A program made the position numbers and the translations under genes. Source: Serinicoccus chungangensis (GTDB taxonomy: Bacteria > Actinomycetota > Actinomycetes > Actinomycetales > Dermatophilaceae). Taken from it: 64,000 bases of DNA. The DNA lies in contig NZ_LQBL01000031.1 of the NCBI RefSeq assembly GCF_001483745.1, positions 233,861-297,860 on the forward strand. The letters are read 5' to 3'. Every line of letters begins with the position of its first letter. Position 1 is the first letter of the stretch. Shown piece after piece: positions 27,069 to 34,635 of this stretch. The notes beneath the pieces are model-generated. The model ran no database searches and was not told the origin of the DNA. It saw only the letters and a list, made by a program, of their open reading frames with translations.

Positions 27069-28250
27069 TCAGTCCTTCGACAGCGACATGGCCCGGCGCC
27101 AGGACAGGCTGCCGGAGGTGTGCAGCAGCGCCCGCTCGTAGAGGCGCGAGCCCAGGGTGATGGTCAGGGCGCAGAAGACGAGGGCGAGCGCCAGCGCCAC
27201 CACCGGCTCCCAGATCGCCGTGTCCCCCTCGATGATCCGGACCGGCATGACGAAGGTGGACGCCACCGGGACGAAGGAGAAGACCTGCTGCCACATCCCC
27301 TCGAGGTAGAGCCCGATGATGAAGAGCACCACGAGCACCATCGTCAGCGGCATCGTCGTCTGCTGCAGGTCCTCGGTCCGCGAGGCCAACGCACCGGCGG
27401 CCGCCCAGACGCAGGCCAGGGCGAGGAAGCCCACGAGGAAGAACGGCAGGTACCACAGGATCGCCTGGGTGAGGCCGGGCAGGGCCACGTCGAGGTCCAC
27501 GACGGTGAGGCCGACGAGGCTGACCGCCGCGATGAGGGCCAGCTGGCCGAAGGCCAGCACCGTGTTGCCCAGCACCTTGCCCATGAGCAGCTGGCGGGTG
27601 GGGATCTTGGCGGCGAGGATCTCGATGATGCGCGACTGCTTCTCCTCGACCACGCTGTTGGCGATCTGCATCCCGAACATCAGGGCGGCGAAGTAGAAGA
27701 GCATCGCGAACGCGAAGCCCAGCACGAAGGCCAGCGGCCCGGTCATGGTGCCGTCGTCGGCCGCCAGGTCGACCTGGGCGAGCTCGCTCCCGGCCGTCAG
27801 GTCGGCGACGGTCGTCCCCGCCGCCTCGGCGTTGGCCGCCATGGCGGAGGCGCTGACCGCCTCGCTGAGCGCACCGTCCAGGCTCGTGGGGGCCCCGCCG
27901 TCGTGCAGGAGCTCCCAGGCGCCCGGCCCGCCCACCAGGGCGGCGTCCACGTCGCCGTCCAGGACGGCGGTCTCGGCCGCCGCCCGGTCGGCCACGTCGA
28001 CCGGCGTGATCGCGGACTCCTCGTCCGCGGCCTGCAACGACTCCTCGGCCTGGTCGACGACCCCGGTGGCCGCCTCGTCGGTCACCGCGACGTCGTAGGA
28101 CGTCGTGCCCCCGCCGATGAGGGCGGGGAGGAACATGGCCCCGAGCAGCAGCACGAGGGTCAGCGCCGTGCCCACGAGGAAGTTCTTGTCGGTCAGCTTG
28201 ACCTGGATCTCGCGCGCGGCGACCAGGGTCCAGGGGGCTCGGGCGCTCAT
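27069..28250 (-). CDS. ABC-2 type permease, NatB-like exporter subunit
   Basis: A 393-residue membrane protein. One N-terminal helix (VGTALTLVLLLGAMFLPALIG) is followed by a soluble extracytoplasmic domain of about 120 residues (YDVAVTDEAATG...) and then five to six helices, the layout of NatB/YhaP permeases. Relatives export sodium, peptides or antibiotics. The start ATG at 28250 overlaps the stop of the ATPase gene by 4 bp, so the pair is translationally coupled. Confidence 0.87.
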   Translation of the reverse strand: MSARAPWTLVAAREIQVKLTDKNFLVGTALTLVLLLGAMFLPALIGGGTTSYDVAVTDEAATGVVDQAEESLQAADEESAITPVDVADRAAAETAVLDGDVDAALVGGPGAWELLHDGGAPTSLDGALSEAVSASAMAANAEAAGTTVADLTAGSELAQVDLAADDGTMTGPLAFVLGFAFAMLFYFAALMFGMQIANSVVEEKQSRIIEILAAKIPTRQLLMGKVLGNTVLAFGQLALIAAVSLVGLTVVDLDVALPGLTQAILWYLPFFLVGFLALACVWAAAGALASRTEDLQQTTMPLTMVLVVLFIIGLYLEGMWQQVFSFVPVASTFVMPVRIIEGDTAIWEPVVALALALVFCALTITLGSRLYERALLHTSGSLSWRRAMSLSKD

Positions 28251-29128
28251 GCGGCCACCTCTCGGTAGATCTCGGACAGGGTCGGCCGGATGCGGGAGAA
28301 CTCCCGCACCCCGCCGCGGGCGACGGCGTCGGCGAGCAGCCGCTCCGCCGTCGCCTCGTCCTCGGGCTGGATGAGCGCGCTCGGCCCGTCCAGGTCGATG
28401 ACCTGGACGCCGGCGGCCCCGCGCACCCAGCCGGTGTCCCCGGTGGTCACCAGCCGGTAGCGCAGCGGGGCGCTGGCCCGCAGGTCCTCGGAGGTGCCGT
28501 GGGCGACGACCCGGCCCGCGTGCAGGACCACGATGGAGTCGCAGAGCCGGTCGACGAGGTCGAGCTGGTGGGAGGAGAAGAGGACGGGGGTGCCGTTCGC
28601 CGTGTGCTCGCGCAGCAGCGCGCTCATCTGGTCCACGGCCGCGGGGTCCAGGCCGCTGAACGGCTCGTCGAGCACGAGCATCTTGGGGTCGCCGAGCACC
28701 GAGGCGATGATCTGGGCCCGCTGCTGGTTGCCCAGCGAGAGGGTCTCGACCTTGCTGGTGAGCCGTTCCCCGAGCCCGAAGCGGGTGAGTAGCTCCTCGG
28801 AGCGCTGCCGGGCGTCGGCCTGCGGCATGCCGTGCAGCTGCCCGAGGTAGGTGAGCTGGGCCAGGACCGGCTGCTTGGGGTAGAGCCCCCGCTCCTCGGG
28901 CATGTAGCCGAAGCGCACCCGGTCAGCCCGGGTGACCGGCTCGCCGTCCCACCGGACCTCGCCGGCGGTCGGCGCCAGGACGCCCATGATCATCCGCATG
29001 GTCGTGGTCTTGCCGGCCCCGTTGCCGCCGACGAAGCCCACCATCCGCCCGTCCGGGACGGTGAAGCTCACCTCGTCGACGGCGCGGTGCTCGCCGTAGC
29101 TCCGACTCAGTCCGTGCAGCTCGAGCAC
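28247..29128 (-). CDS. ABC transporter ATP-binding protein, NatA-like
   Basis: A 293-residue ATPase with Walker A GGNGAGKTT near residue 34, signature LSLGNQQR, Walker B MLVLDEPFSGLD and H-loop SSHQ. After the core comes the DUF4162-type C-terminal domain usual in this subfamily. GTG at 29128 follows AGAGGGG. It drives the NatB-like permease; the response regulator and kinase genes immediately upstream suggest the exporter is controlled by them, as in many drug-resistance loci. Confidence 0.9.
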   Translation of the reverse strand: MLELHGLSRSYGEHRAVDEVSFTVPDGRMVGFVGGNGAGKTTTMRMIMGVLAPTAGEVRWDGEPVTRADRVRFGYMPEERGLYPKQPVLAQLTYLGQLHGMPQADARQRSEELLTRFGLGERLTSKVETLSLGNQQRAQIIASVLGDPKMLVLDEPFSGLDPAAVDQMSALLREHTANGTPVLFSSHQLDLVDRLCDSIVVLHAGRVVAHGTSEDLRASAPLRYRLVTTGDTGWVRGAAGVQVIDLDGPSALIQPEDEATAERLLADAVARGGVREFSRIRPTLSEIYREVAA

Positions 29129-29240
29129 GTGTGTCCCCTCTCGTCTCCCGCGACCCGGCGGGACGCGGCTGGTATGCCGTCACGCTAGTGCGGGCGGGGG
29201 TGGCGGGGCATCGGTCGCGCCGCCGATCCTGGGCTCCCCC

Positions 29241-29939
29241 TCAGGACGGAGACGACGACGTGCCCGGTCGGACCAGGCCGGCCTCGTAGGCGGCGATGAC
29301 GGCCTGGACCCGGTCCCGGACGAGCAGCTTGGCCAGGACGTTCGAGACGTGGGTCTTCACGGTGGCCTCGCTGACGAAGGCCTCGGAGGCGATCTCGGCG
29401 TTGGACAGCCCCCGCGCCATCATCCGCAGCACCTCGCGCTCGCGCTCGGTGAGCTGGGGCAGCGCGGTCTCCGGGTCGGCCGCGGGTCCTGCACCGGCGG
29501 CGGCCGGGCCTCCCGCCATCCGGTCGATGACCCGCATCGTGACCTCCGGGGCGAGCAGCGCGTGCCCCTCGGCGGCGGCACGGACGGCGTCGACGAGGTC
29601 GTCCGCCTCGGCGTTCTTGAGCAGGAAGCCGCTCGCGCCCGCCTCGAGGGCGTCGAAGAGGTAGTCGTCGCGGTCGAAGGTGGTGAGGATGACCACCTTG
29701 ACGTGCGGGTGCTCGGTGACGATGCGCCGCGTGGCCTCGATGCCGTCGAGCACCGGCATCTGGACGTCCATGAGGACGACGTCCGGGCGGTGCGCCGCGA
29801 CCGCGGCCAGCGCCTCCCGACCGTCGGCGGCCTGGCCGACCACCTCGACGTCCGGCTCGGTCGACAGGATCATCGAGAAGCCCTGCAGCAGCAGCGGTTG
29901 GTCGTCGACGAGCAGCACCCGCAGCGGGGACGTGGTCAC
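29241..29939 (-). CDS. NarL-family response regulator
   Basis: A 232-residue regulator. The receiver domain has the acidic pair VDD (residues 11-13), phospho-acceptor Asp58 in VVLMDVQMP, and the conserved Lys in FLLKNA. A Gly/Ala/Pro linker leads to a LuxR-type helix-turn-helix (LTEREREVLRMMARGLSNAEIASEAFVSEATVKTHV, split here only by reading). GTG at 29939 overlaps the kinase stop (GTGA). Its likely targets are the NatAB-like exporter genes downstream. Confidence 0.92.
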   Translation of the reverse strand: MTTSPLRVLLVDDQPLLLQGFSMILSTEPDVEVVGQAADGREALAAVAAHRPDVVLMDVQMPVLDGIEATRRIVTEHPHVKVVILTTFDRDDYLFDALEAGASGFLLKNAEADDLVDAVRAAAEGHALLAPEVTMRVIDRMAGGPAAAGAGPAADPETALPQLTEREREVLRMMARGLSNAEIASEAFVSEATVKTHVSNVLAKLLVRDRVQAVIAAYEAGLVRPGTSSSPS

Positions 29940-31345
29940 GAGAGGGCCCTCCTCGGGGTGGCGGGGGTGGTCACCCGGTGCCCGTCCAGCGGCAGCCAGA
30001 CCCGCACCCGCCAGCCCGGCCCCCCGGTGCGCGGACCGGCCTCCACCCCGCCGCCGAGGTAGTCGGCACGCTCGCGCATGCCCTGCAGCCCCAGGCCGGT
30101 GCCGGAGGTGCCGACCCGGGGGGAGCCGTCGTCGACGACCTCGACCTCGACCGTGCCCGCGTCCTCGTCGACCCGGACGGTGGCGCGGGCGTGCCGGGCG
30201 GTGGAGTGGCGGCGGACGTTGGCCAGGGCCTCCTGCACGATCCGGTAGGCGGACAGCTGCAGCGGCGGGGGCACCCGGCCGGCCGCCCCCGGTGCGGACT
30301 CGACCACCTGCCCGGTGACCTCGCACACCGGCGTCGTCGCCTGCTCGATGAGCTGCGGCAGCGTCGCCAGCGTGGGCTGCGGTGCCCGGTCGGTGGAGTC
30401 CGGCACGGGCCGGTCGTCCTCGTGGCTGTCCTGGTGGGCGCCCGCGGAGCGGCCGTCGGCGACGCGCAGCGTCCCCAGGAGGTCACGCATCTGCGCCACG
30501 CCGTCGCGGGCCGCCCGCTCGATCGCGGTGAGCGAGTCGCGCGCGGCCTGCGGGTCGCGCTCCATCACCCGTCGGGCCGCCGCCGCCTGCACCCCCATGA
30601 CGGACACGTGGTGGGCGACGACGTCGTGCAGCTCCCGCGCGATGCGCAGCCGCTCCGCCACGACCGCCTGGTCGGTGAGCCGCTCGGTCTGCGCGCGGAT
30701 CGTGTCCGCCTGCGCCTCCACCTGCGCGTTGCGCATGGCCCCCCGCCACGCCACCTGGCCCAGGCCGATGGCGAACCCGAAGAAGATGGCGTTGCCGAGG
30801 ATCGAGAAGAGCACCACGGCGAGCACGGTCGGCACCGGCCCCACCTGCTCGACCTCCGACTCCCCCAGGTTGCGGCGGATGTCCTCGAGGCCCGATCCGA
30901 GGGCATACGTCCAGGCGAAGAGCAGCACCATGAGCACGAGCACGACGGCCACCGCACCCGCGAGCGCCCGTCGGTTCCTCGCCCAGGCCATGCCGGAGAA
31001 GATGAGCAGGAAGTAGGCCATCTGCGTCGTCAGCTGCGACATCGTCATGGGCATGACGAGCGACATGAGGATCATGTGGGCGCTCGCGGCCAGCGTGACG
31101 AAGACCGGCAGCCGTCGCCGCACGACGACGAGGGCGCAGAGCGAGACGATCCCGGCGTACTGCCACACGGGTCCGTAGCTCTCGTCCTGCAGGAGCCCGA
31201 GCGAGCGGGTCAGCTCCTGCGACACGGTGATCGTCACCAGCGCCACCAGGGCCCACCGCAGGTCCGCCCGCAGCTCGCCGGCTCCGGGGGCAGGGCGCTC
31301 CCAGACCTCGTCGACCCCGAACCAGCCCTCGACCGCCCGGATCAC
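29936..31345 (-). CDS. Sensor histidine kinase (HisKA_3 type)
   Basis: A 469-residue membrane kinase. About six hydrophobic segments in residues 25-200 replace a large sensor domain. The phospho-acceptor box reads ERLRIARELHDVVAHH (near residue 250), and the C-terminal ATPase holds the DDGSPR and GTGLGLQGMRERA motifs. An inserted Asp/His-rich stretch (GAHQDSHEDDRPVPDSTD) lies between the two. Partner of the adjacent NarL-type regulator. The stimulus is unknown; short membrane sensors of this type often respond to cell-envelope stress. Confidence 0.9.
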   Translation of the reverse strand: MIRAVEGWFGVDEVWERPAPGAGELRADLRWALVALVTITVSQELTRSLGLLQDESYGPVWQYAGIVSLCALVVVRRRLPVFVTLAASAHMILMSLVMPMTMSQLTTQMAYFLLIFSGMAWARNRRALAGAVAVVLVLMVLLFAWTYALGSGLEDIRRNLGESEVEQVGPVPTVLAVVLFSILGNAIFFGFAIGLGQVAWRGAMRNAQVEAQADTIRAQTERLTDQAVVAERLRIARELHDVVAHHVSVMGVQAAAARRVMERDPQAARDSLTAIERAARDGVAQMRDLLGTLRVADGRSAGAHQDSHEDDRPVPDSTDRAPQPTLATLPQLIEQATTPVCEVTGQVVESAPGAAGRVPPPLQLSAYRIVQEALANVRRHSTARHARATVRVDEDAGTVEVEVVDDGSPRVGTSGTGLGLQGMRERADYLGGGVEAGPRTGGPGWRVRVWLPLDGHRVTTPATPRRALS

Positions 31346-31453
31346 GGCAGGGCCCGCCCACGCTCTCGTCTCACCACGGGACCAGCCTAGGCAGACCCGG
31401 CGGGGGCGTGCCTCCGCCGCACGGGGGAGATCACGACCGGCCGTCGCGGTGGC

Positions 31454-32734
31454 TCATCCCCGCGGGGTGAGCGACGGCATACCCCCGAGGAAGGGGCGCA
31501 GGGCCTCCGGCACGCGGACGCTGCCGTCGGCCTGCTGGTGGTTCTCCAGGAGGGCCACGATCGGGCGGGTGCTCGTGGCGACCGTGCCGTTGAGGGTCGC
31601 CACCGCCCGGGTGCCCGAGCCGTGCGGGTCGCGCTCGCGGGTGCCCAGACGACGCGCCTGGAAGGTCGTGCAGTTGGAGGTGGAGGTGAGCTCGCGGTAC
31701 CTCTCCTGCGTCGGCACCCACGCCTCGCAGTCGAACTTGCGCGCCGCCGGGCCGCCCAGGTCGCCGGCCGCGACGTCGATGATGCGGTAGGGCAGCTCCA
31801 GGGCGTCGAGCAGGCGGCGCTCGATCCGCAGGAGGTTCTGGTGCTCGGCCTCGGCGTCCTCGACGCGGCAGTAGACGAACATCTCGGTCTTGGTGAACTG
31901 GTGCACCCGGAAGATGCCCTTGGTGTCCTTGCCGTAGGACCCGGCCTCGCGGCGGTAGCAGGTGGAGGTCGCGACGTACCGCAACGGGCCCTCGCCGAGG
32001 TCGAGGATCTCGTCGGCGTGCAGCCCGGCGAGCGCGACCTCGGAGGTGCCGGTGAGGTAGAGGTCGTCGGCCTCCAGGCGGTAGACCTCGTCGGCGTGGG
32101 CGTCGAGGAAGCCGGCGCCGGCCATGGTCTCGGGGCGGACGAGGTTGGGGACGATCGCCGGGACGAAGCCCTCCTCCTGCGCGATCTGCTGGGCCAGGCC
32201 CATGAGCGCCTGCTCGAGCCGGGCGCCGTCGCCGAGCAGGTAGTAGAAGCGGGCCCCGGCGACCTTGGCGCCGCGGGCCATGTCGATGGCGCCGAGCCCC
32301 TCCCCGATCGCGAGGTGGTCGCGCGGCTCGAAGCCCTCGGCCGCGAAGTCGCGGGGGGTGCCGACCTCCTCGAGGGTGACGAAGTCGTCCTCGCCGCCGA
32401 CCGGCACGCCGTCCATGACGACGTTGCCGATCCGGCGCATCGCCGCGTCGCGGGCGTCCGCCGCCTCACCGGCCTGCGCGTCCAGGGTCTTGACGCGGGC
32501 GGCCAGCTCCTTGACCTCCGCGAGCAGGGCCTGCTTCTCCTCGCCCTGCGCCTGGGCGACCCTCTTGCCGAACGCCTTCTGCTCGGCCCGCGCGGCCTCG
32601 AACTGCGCGAGCGCGCCGCGGTGCGCCTCGTCCGCGGCGAGCACCTGGTCGACGACGGACGGGTCCTCACCACGGGCCTGCTGGCTGGTGCGGACGCGGT
32701 CGGGGTCGGAGCGCAGGTCGCGGAGGTCGATCAT
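31454..32734 (-). CDS. serS: Seryl-tRNA synthetase
   Basis: A 426-residue class II synthetase that charges tRNA-Ser. The N-terminal long coiled-coil arm (residues about 30-110) binds the tRNA variable arm. Motif 2 reads [14 protein letters not shown], and motif 3 is the C-terminal [29 protein letters not shown] segment. ATG at 32734 has TAGGCT 6 nt upstream and so is probably leaderless. The gene is divergent from the lipid kinase with only 36 bp between start codons. Confidence 0.95.
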   Translation of the reverse strand: MIDLRDLRSDPDRVRTSQQARGEDPSVVDQVLAADEAHRGALAQFEAARAEQKAFGKRVAQAQGEEKQALLAEVKELAARVKTLDAQAGEAADARDAAMRRIGNVVMDGVPVGGEDDFVTLEEVGTPRDFAAEGFEPRDHLAIGEGLGAIDMARGAKVAGARFYYLLGDGARLEQALMGLAQQIAQEEGFVPAIVPNLVRPETMAGAGFLDAHADEVYRLEADDLYLTGTSEVALAGLHADEILDLGEGPLRYVATSTCYRREAGSYGKDTKGIFRVHQFTKTEMFVYCRVEDAEAEHQNLLRIERRLLDALELPYRIIDVAAGDLGGPAARKFDCEAWVPTQERYRELTSTSNCTTFQARRLGTRERDPHGSGTRAVATLNGTVATSTRPIVALLENHQQADGSVRVPEALRPFLGGMPSLTPRG

Positions 32735-32740
32735 GCGGCC

Positions 32741-32764
32741 AGCCTACTGGCGAGTCTGTAGGGT
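32741..32764. promoter_or_regulatory. Back-to-back leaderless promoters for serS and the lipid kinase gene
   Basis: TAGGCT (minus strand, 32741-32746) is 6 nt before the serS ATG, and TAGGGT (plus strand, 32759-32764) is 6 nt before the kinase ATG at 32771. Each -35 region must lie inside the other gene's -10 and start region, so the two polymerases should exclude each other. Confidence 0.6.
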
Positions 32765-32770
32765 CACGGC

Positions 32771-33793
32771 ATGGATTCTCCTGGCCGGGCGGCCGTCATC
32801 GTCAACCCCACGAAGTTCTCCGACGTGGGTCGCGTGCGCCGGCGGGTGGAGGAGGTATGCCGAGTGCACGGCTGGGAGGAGCCGCTCTGGCTCGAGACCA
32901 CCGCCGAGGACCCGGGGCCGGGCCAGACCGCCCAGGCGCTGGAGGCGGGGGTGGACGTCGTCTGCCCGCTCGGGGGCGACGGGACGGTCCGGGCGGTGGG
33001 GGCCGCGATGGTCGACTCCGGGGTGCCGGTGGGCCTGCTGCCCGGGGGCACCGGCAACCTGCTCGCCCGCAACCTGGAGCTGCCGGTCGAGTCGCTGGAC
33101 AAGGCCCTGACGATCGCCCTCACCGGCCGGACGGCCCCCATCGACACCTGCCGGCTCGAGCTCGTCCGGCCCACGACCTCCCAGCTGGAGGCGCGGCTGG
33201 AGGACGAGGAGGGCCAGCCCTCCACGAGCGTCGACATGGACGACGCCGTCGACGACCGCACCAGCCCGGAGGTGCGCGAGGAGCACCGCTTCCTCGTCAT
33301 GGCGGGCCTCGGGTTCGACGCGGAGGTCATGGCCGCCGCGCCGGAGAAGCTCAAGGACCGCGTCGGGTGGCTGGCCTATCTCGTGACCGGGCTGCAGCAC
33401 CTCAAGGGCCCCCAGTTCACCGTCGACCTGCGGATGCCGGGGAGCGGGCAGGTGCGCCGGCGGGTGCGCTCGGTCATGGTCGGCAACGTGGGCAGGCTGC
33501 AGGGCGGGATGGAGCTGCTGCCCGACGCGCTCGCCGACGACGGCACCATGGACGCGGTGCTGCTCTCCCCCGAGGGGATCGTCGGCTGGGTCGCGACCGT
33601 CGCCCAGCTCACCACCCGCCGCCGGATCGGGCACCGGCGGGTCGAGCACTTCCAGAGCCCCGAGGTGCGGGTCGTGTCGGACAAGCCGGTGGAGCTGGAG
33701 ATCGACGGGGACACCATCGGCTCGGTGCTGGCCATCCGGGTGCAGGTGGACCCCGGGAGCCTGCTCGTGCGCCTCCCCGGGACCGCCGCCTGA
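32771..33793 (+). CDS. Diacylglycerol/lipid kinase family protein
   Basis: A 340-residue kinase of the DAGK catalytic family. The nucleotide-binding motif CPLGGDGTVRAV lies near residue 60 and PGGTGNLLARNL near 90. The C-terminal half is the YegS/DgkB-like beta domain (GLGFDAEVMAAAPEKLK... and IDGDTIGSVLAIRVQVDPGSLLVRLP). Members phosphorylate diacylglycerol or related lipids at the membrane surface. ATG at 32771 fits the leaderless promoter and the usual N-terminus (AAVIVNPTKF). Confidence 0.9.
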   Translation: MDSPGRAAVIVNPTKFSDVGRVRRRVEEVCRVHGWEEPLWLETTAEDPGPGQTAQALEAGVDVVCPLGGDGTVRAVGAAMVDSGVPVGLLPGGTGNLLARNLELPVESLDKALTIALTGRTAPIDTCRLELVRPTTSQLEARLEDEEGQPSTSVDMDDAVDDRTSPEVREEHRFLVMAGLGFDAEVMAAAPEKLKDRVGWLAYLVTGLQHLKGPQFTVDLRMPGSGQVRRRVRSVMVGNVGRLQGGMELLPDALADDGTMDAVLLSPEGIVGWVATVAQLTTRRRIGHRRVEHFQSPEVRVVSDKPVELEIDGDTIGSVLAIRVQVDPGSLLVRLPGTAA

Positions 33794-33836
33794 CCCTCCC
33801 CGCCGCGGATCGGGGGTCGCGGGTCGATGGTCAGGA

Positions 33837-33866
33837 GGTCAGGTGTCCTGGCCGGTGCGGGCGGCG
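33837..33866 (+). repeat. 30-bp direct repeat, left copy
   Basis: Identical to 34084-34113, which is the 3' end of the DUF4446 gene. The left copy is therefore a duplicated gene end lying on the far side of the repeat array. Confidence 0.9.
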
Positions 33867-33899
33867 CCCCTCCGCCAGCGGCTCCGGCTCCTCCGCACA

Positions 33900-34080
33900 G
33901 GACGCGCGCTAGGCACACACCGGACACGTCCTCGGCATACACCGGACGCGCGCTCGGCATACACCGAGTCACGGTGGTCGGTTCGGCGCGGCCCCACCAC
34001 GTGTTTTGTGCCGCCCCACCACGTGTCCTGTGCGGCCCGACGGCGCGTCCTGTGCGGCCCCACCACGCGTCCTGTGCGGG
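33900..34080. repeat. 22-bp repeat array 2 (three inverted units, four direct units)
   Basis: Units at 33900, 33922 and 33944 are the reverse complement of the array-1 unit; units at 33985, 34007, 34029 and 34051 are in the direct orientation, with a partial unit to 34080. The two blocks face each other across a 19-bp gap. The half-arrays could pair into a long imperfect stem. The array lies between the lipid kinase stop and the DUF4446 stop (convergent genes). Confidence 0.9.
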
Positions 34081-34083
34081 AAA

Positions 34084-34113
34084 GGTCAGGTGTCCTGGCC
34101 GGTGCGGGCGGCG
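34084..34113 (+). repeat. 30-bp direct repeat, right copy (3' end of DUF4446 gene)
   Basis: Identical to 33837-33866. It includes the stop codon and last codons of the DUF4446 gene, so it is the likely source copy. Confidence 0.9.
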
Positions 34114-34541
34114 TCGAGCGCCTGCCGCTCCTCGGGGGTCAGGACGATCTCGGAGTCCCCGCCGACGATGCCCTTGGCGTAGGTCCGGCTCTCGCCGCGG
34201 GCATGGATCGAGCTGATGACCATGCCGTCCCCCGTGTCGTCGACGACCGCGGCCGAGAAGCTCATCCGGCCACCCATGTCCCCGAAGGCGTCGTACCGGA
34301 CGACCGCCACGTGCCGCAGCGCCTGCGCGAGGTCACCGCGCACGCTCGCCAGCTCCTGCTCCAGCGCCTCGATCCGCCCGCGCTCGGGCGTGGTGGGCGC
34401 GCCCGCCTCGACGAGCTGGGTCAGCCGCCGGTCGACGACCCGCAGCCGTCGCCAGACGACAGCCGTGACCAGCAGCGCGAGCAGGGCGATCGCGCCGGCG
34501 GTCCAGGCGAGCAGCTCGGGGTCCAGGCGTGCAGCGTCCAC
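34086..34541 (-). CDS. DUF4446 family protein
   Basis: A 151-residue protein with one N-terminal membrane helix (residues about 13-30), a coiled-coil stretch (RIEALEQELASVRGDLAQAL) and the conserved DUF4446 core VRYDAFGDMGGRMSFSAAVVDDTGDGMVISSI...RTYAKGI. The family is widespread in actinobacteria and clostridia; its function is unknown to me. GTG at 34541 is chosen because TACCCT ends 6 nt upstream and the family N-terminus fits. Its 3' end has been duplicated across the adjacent repeat array. Confidence 0.86.
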   Translation of the reverse strand: MDAARLDPELLAWTAGAIALLALLVTAVVWRRLRVVDRRLTQLVEAGAPTTPERGRIEALEQELASVRGDLAQALRHVAVVRYDAFGDMGGRMSFSAAVVDDTGDGMVISSIHARGESRTYAKGIVGGDSEIVLTPEERQALDAARTGQDT

Positions 34542-34547
34542 GCGCTC

Positions 34548-34553
34548 AGGGTA
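34548..34553 (-). promoter_or_regulatory. -10 element of a leaderless promoter for the DUF4446 gene
   Basis: TACCCT on the minus strand, 6 nt before GTG 34541, overlapping a GGTATGCC octamer; no Shine-Dalgarno. Confidence 0.55.
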
Positions 34554-34635
34554 TGCCGCCACGCACCAGGCGGCGTCCGGCCGCTCCCCGGGGAGCCGAC
34601 GGGCCGCCGTGGGACCATGCACGGGGAGGTGAGCC

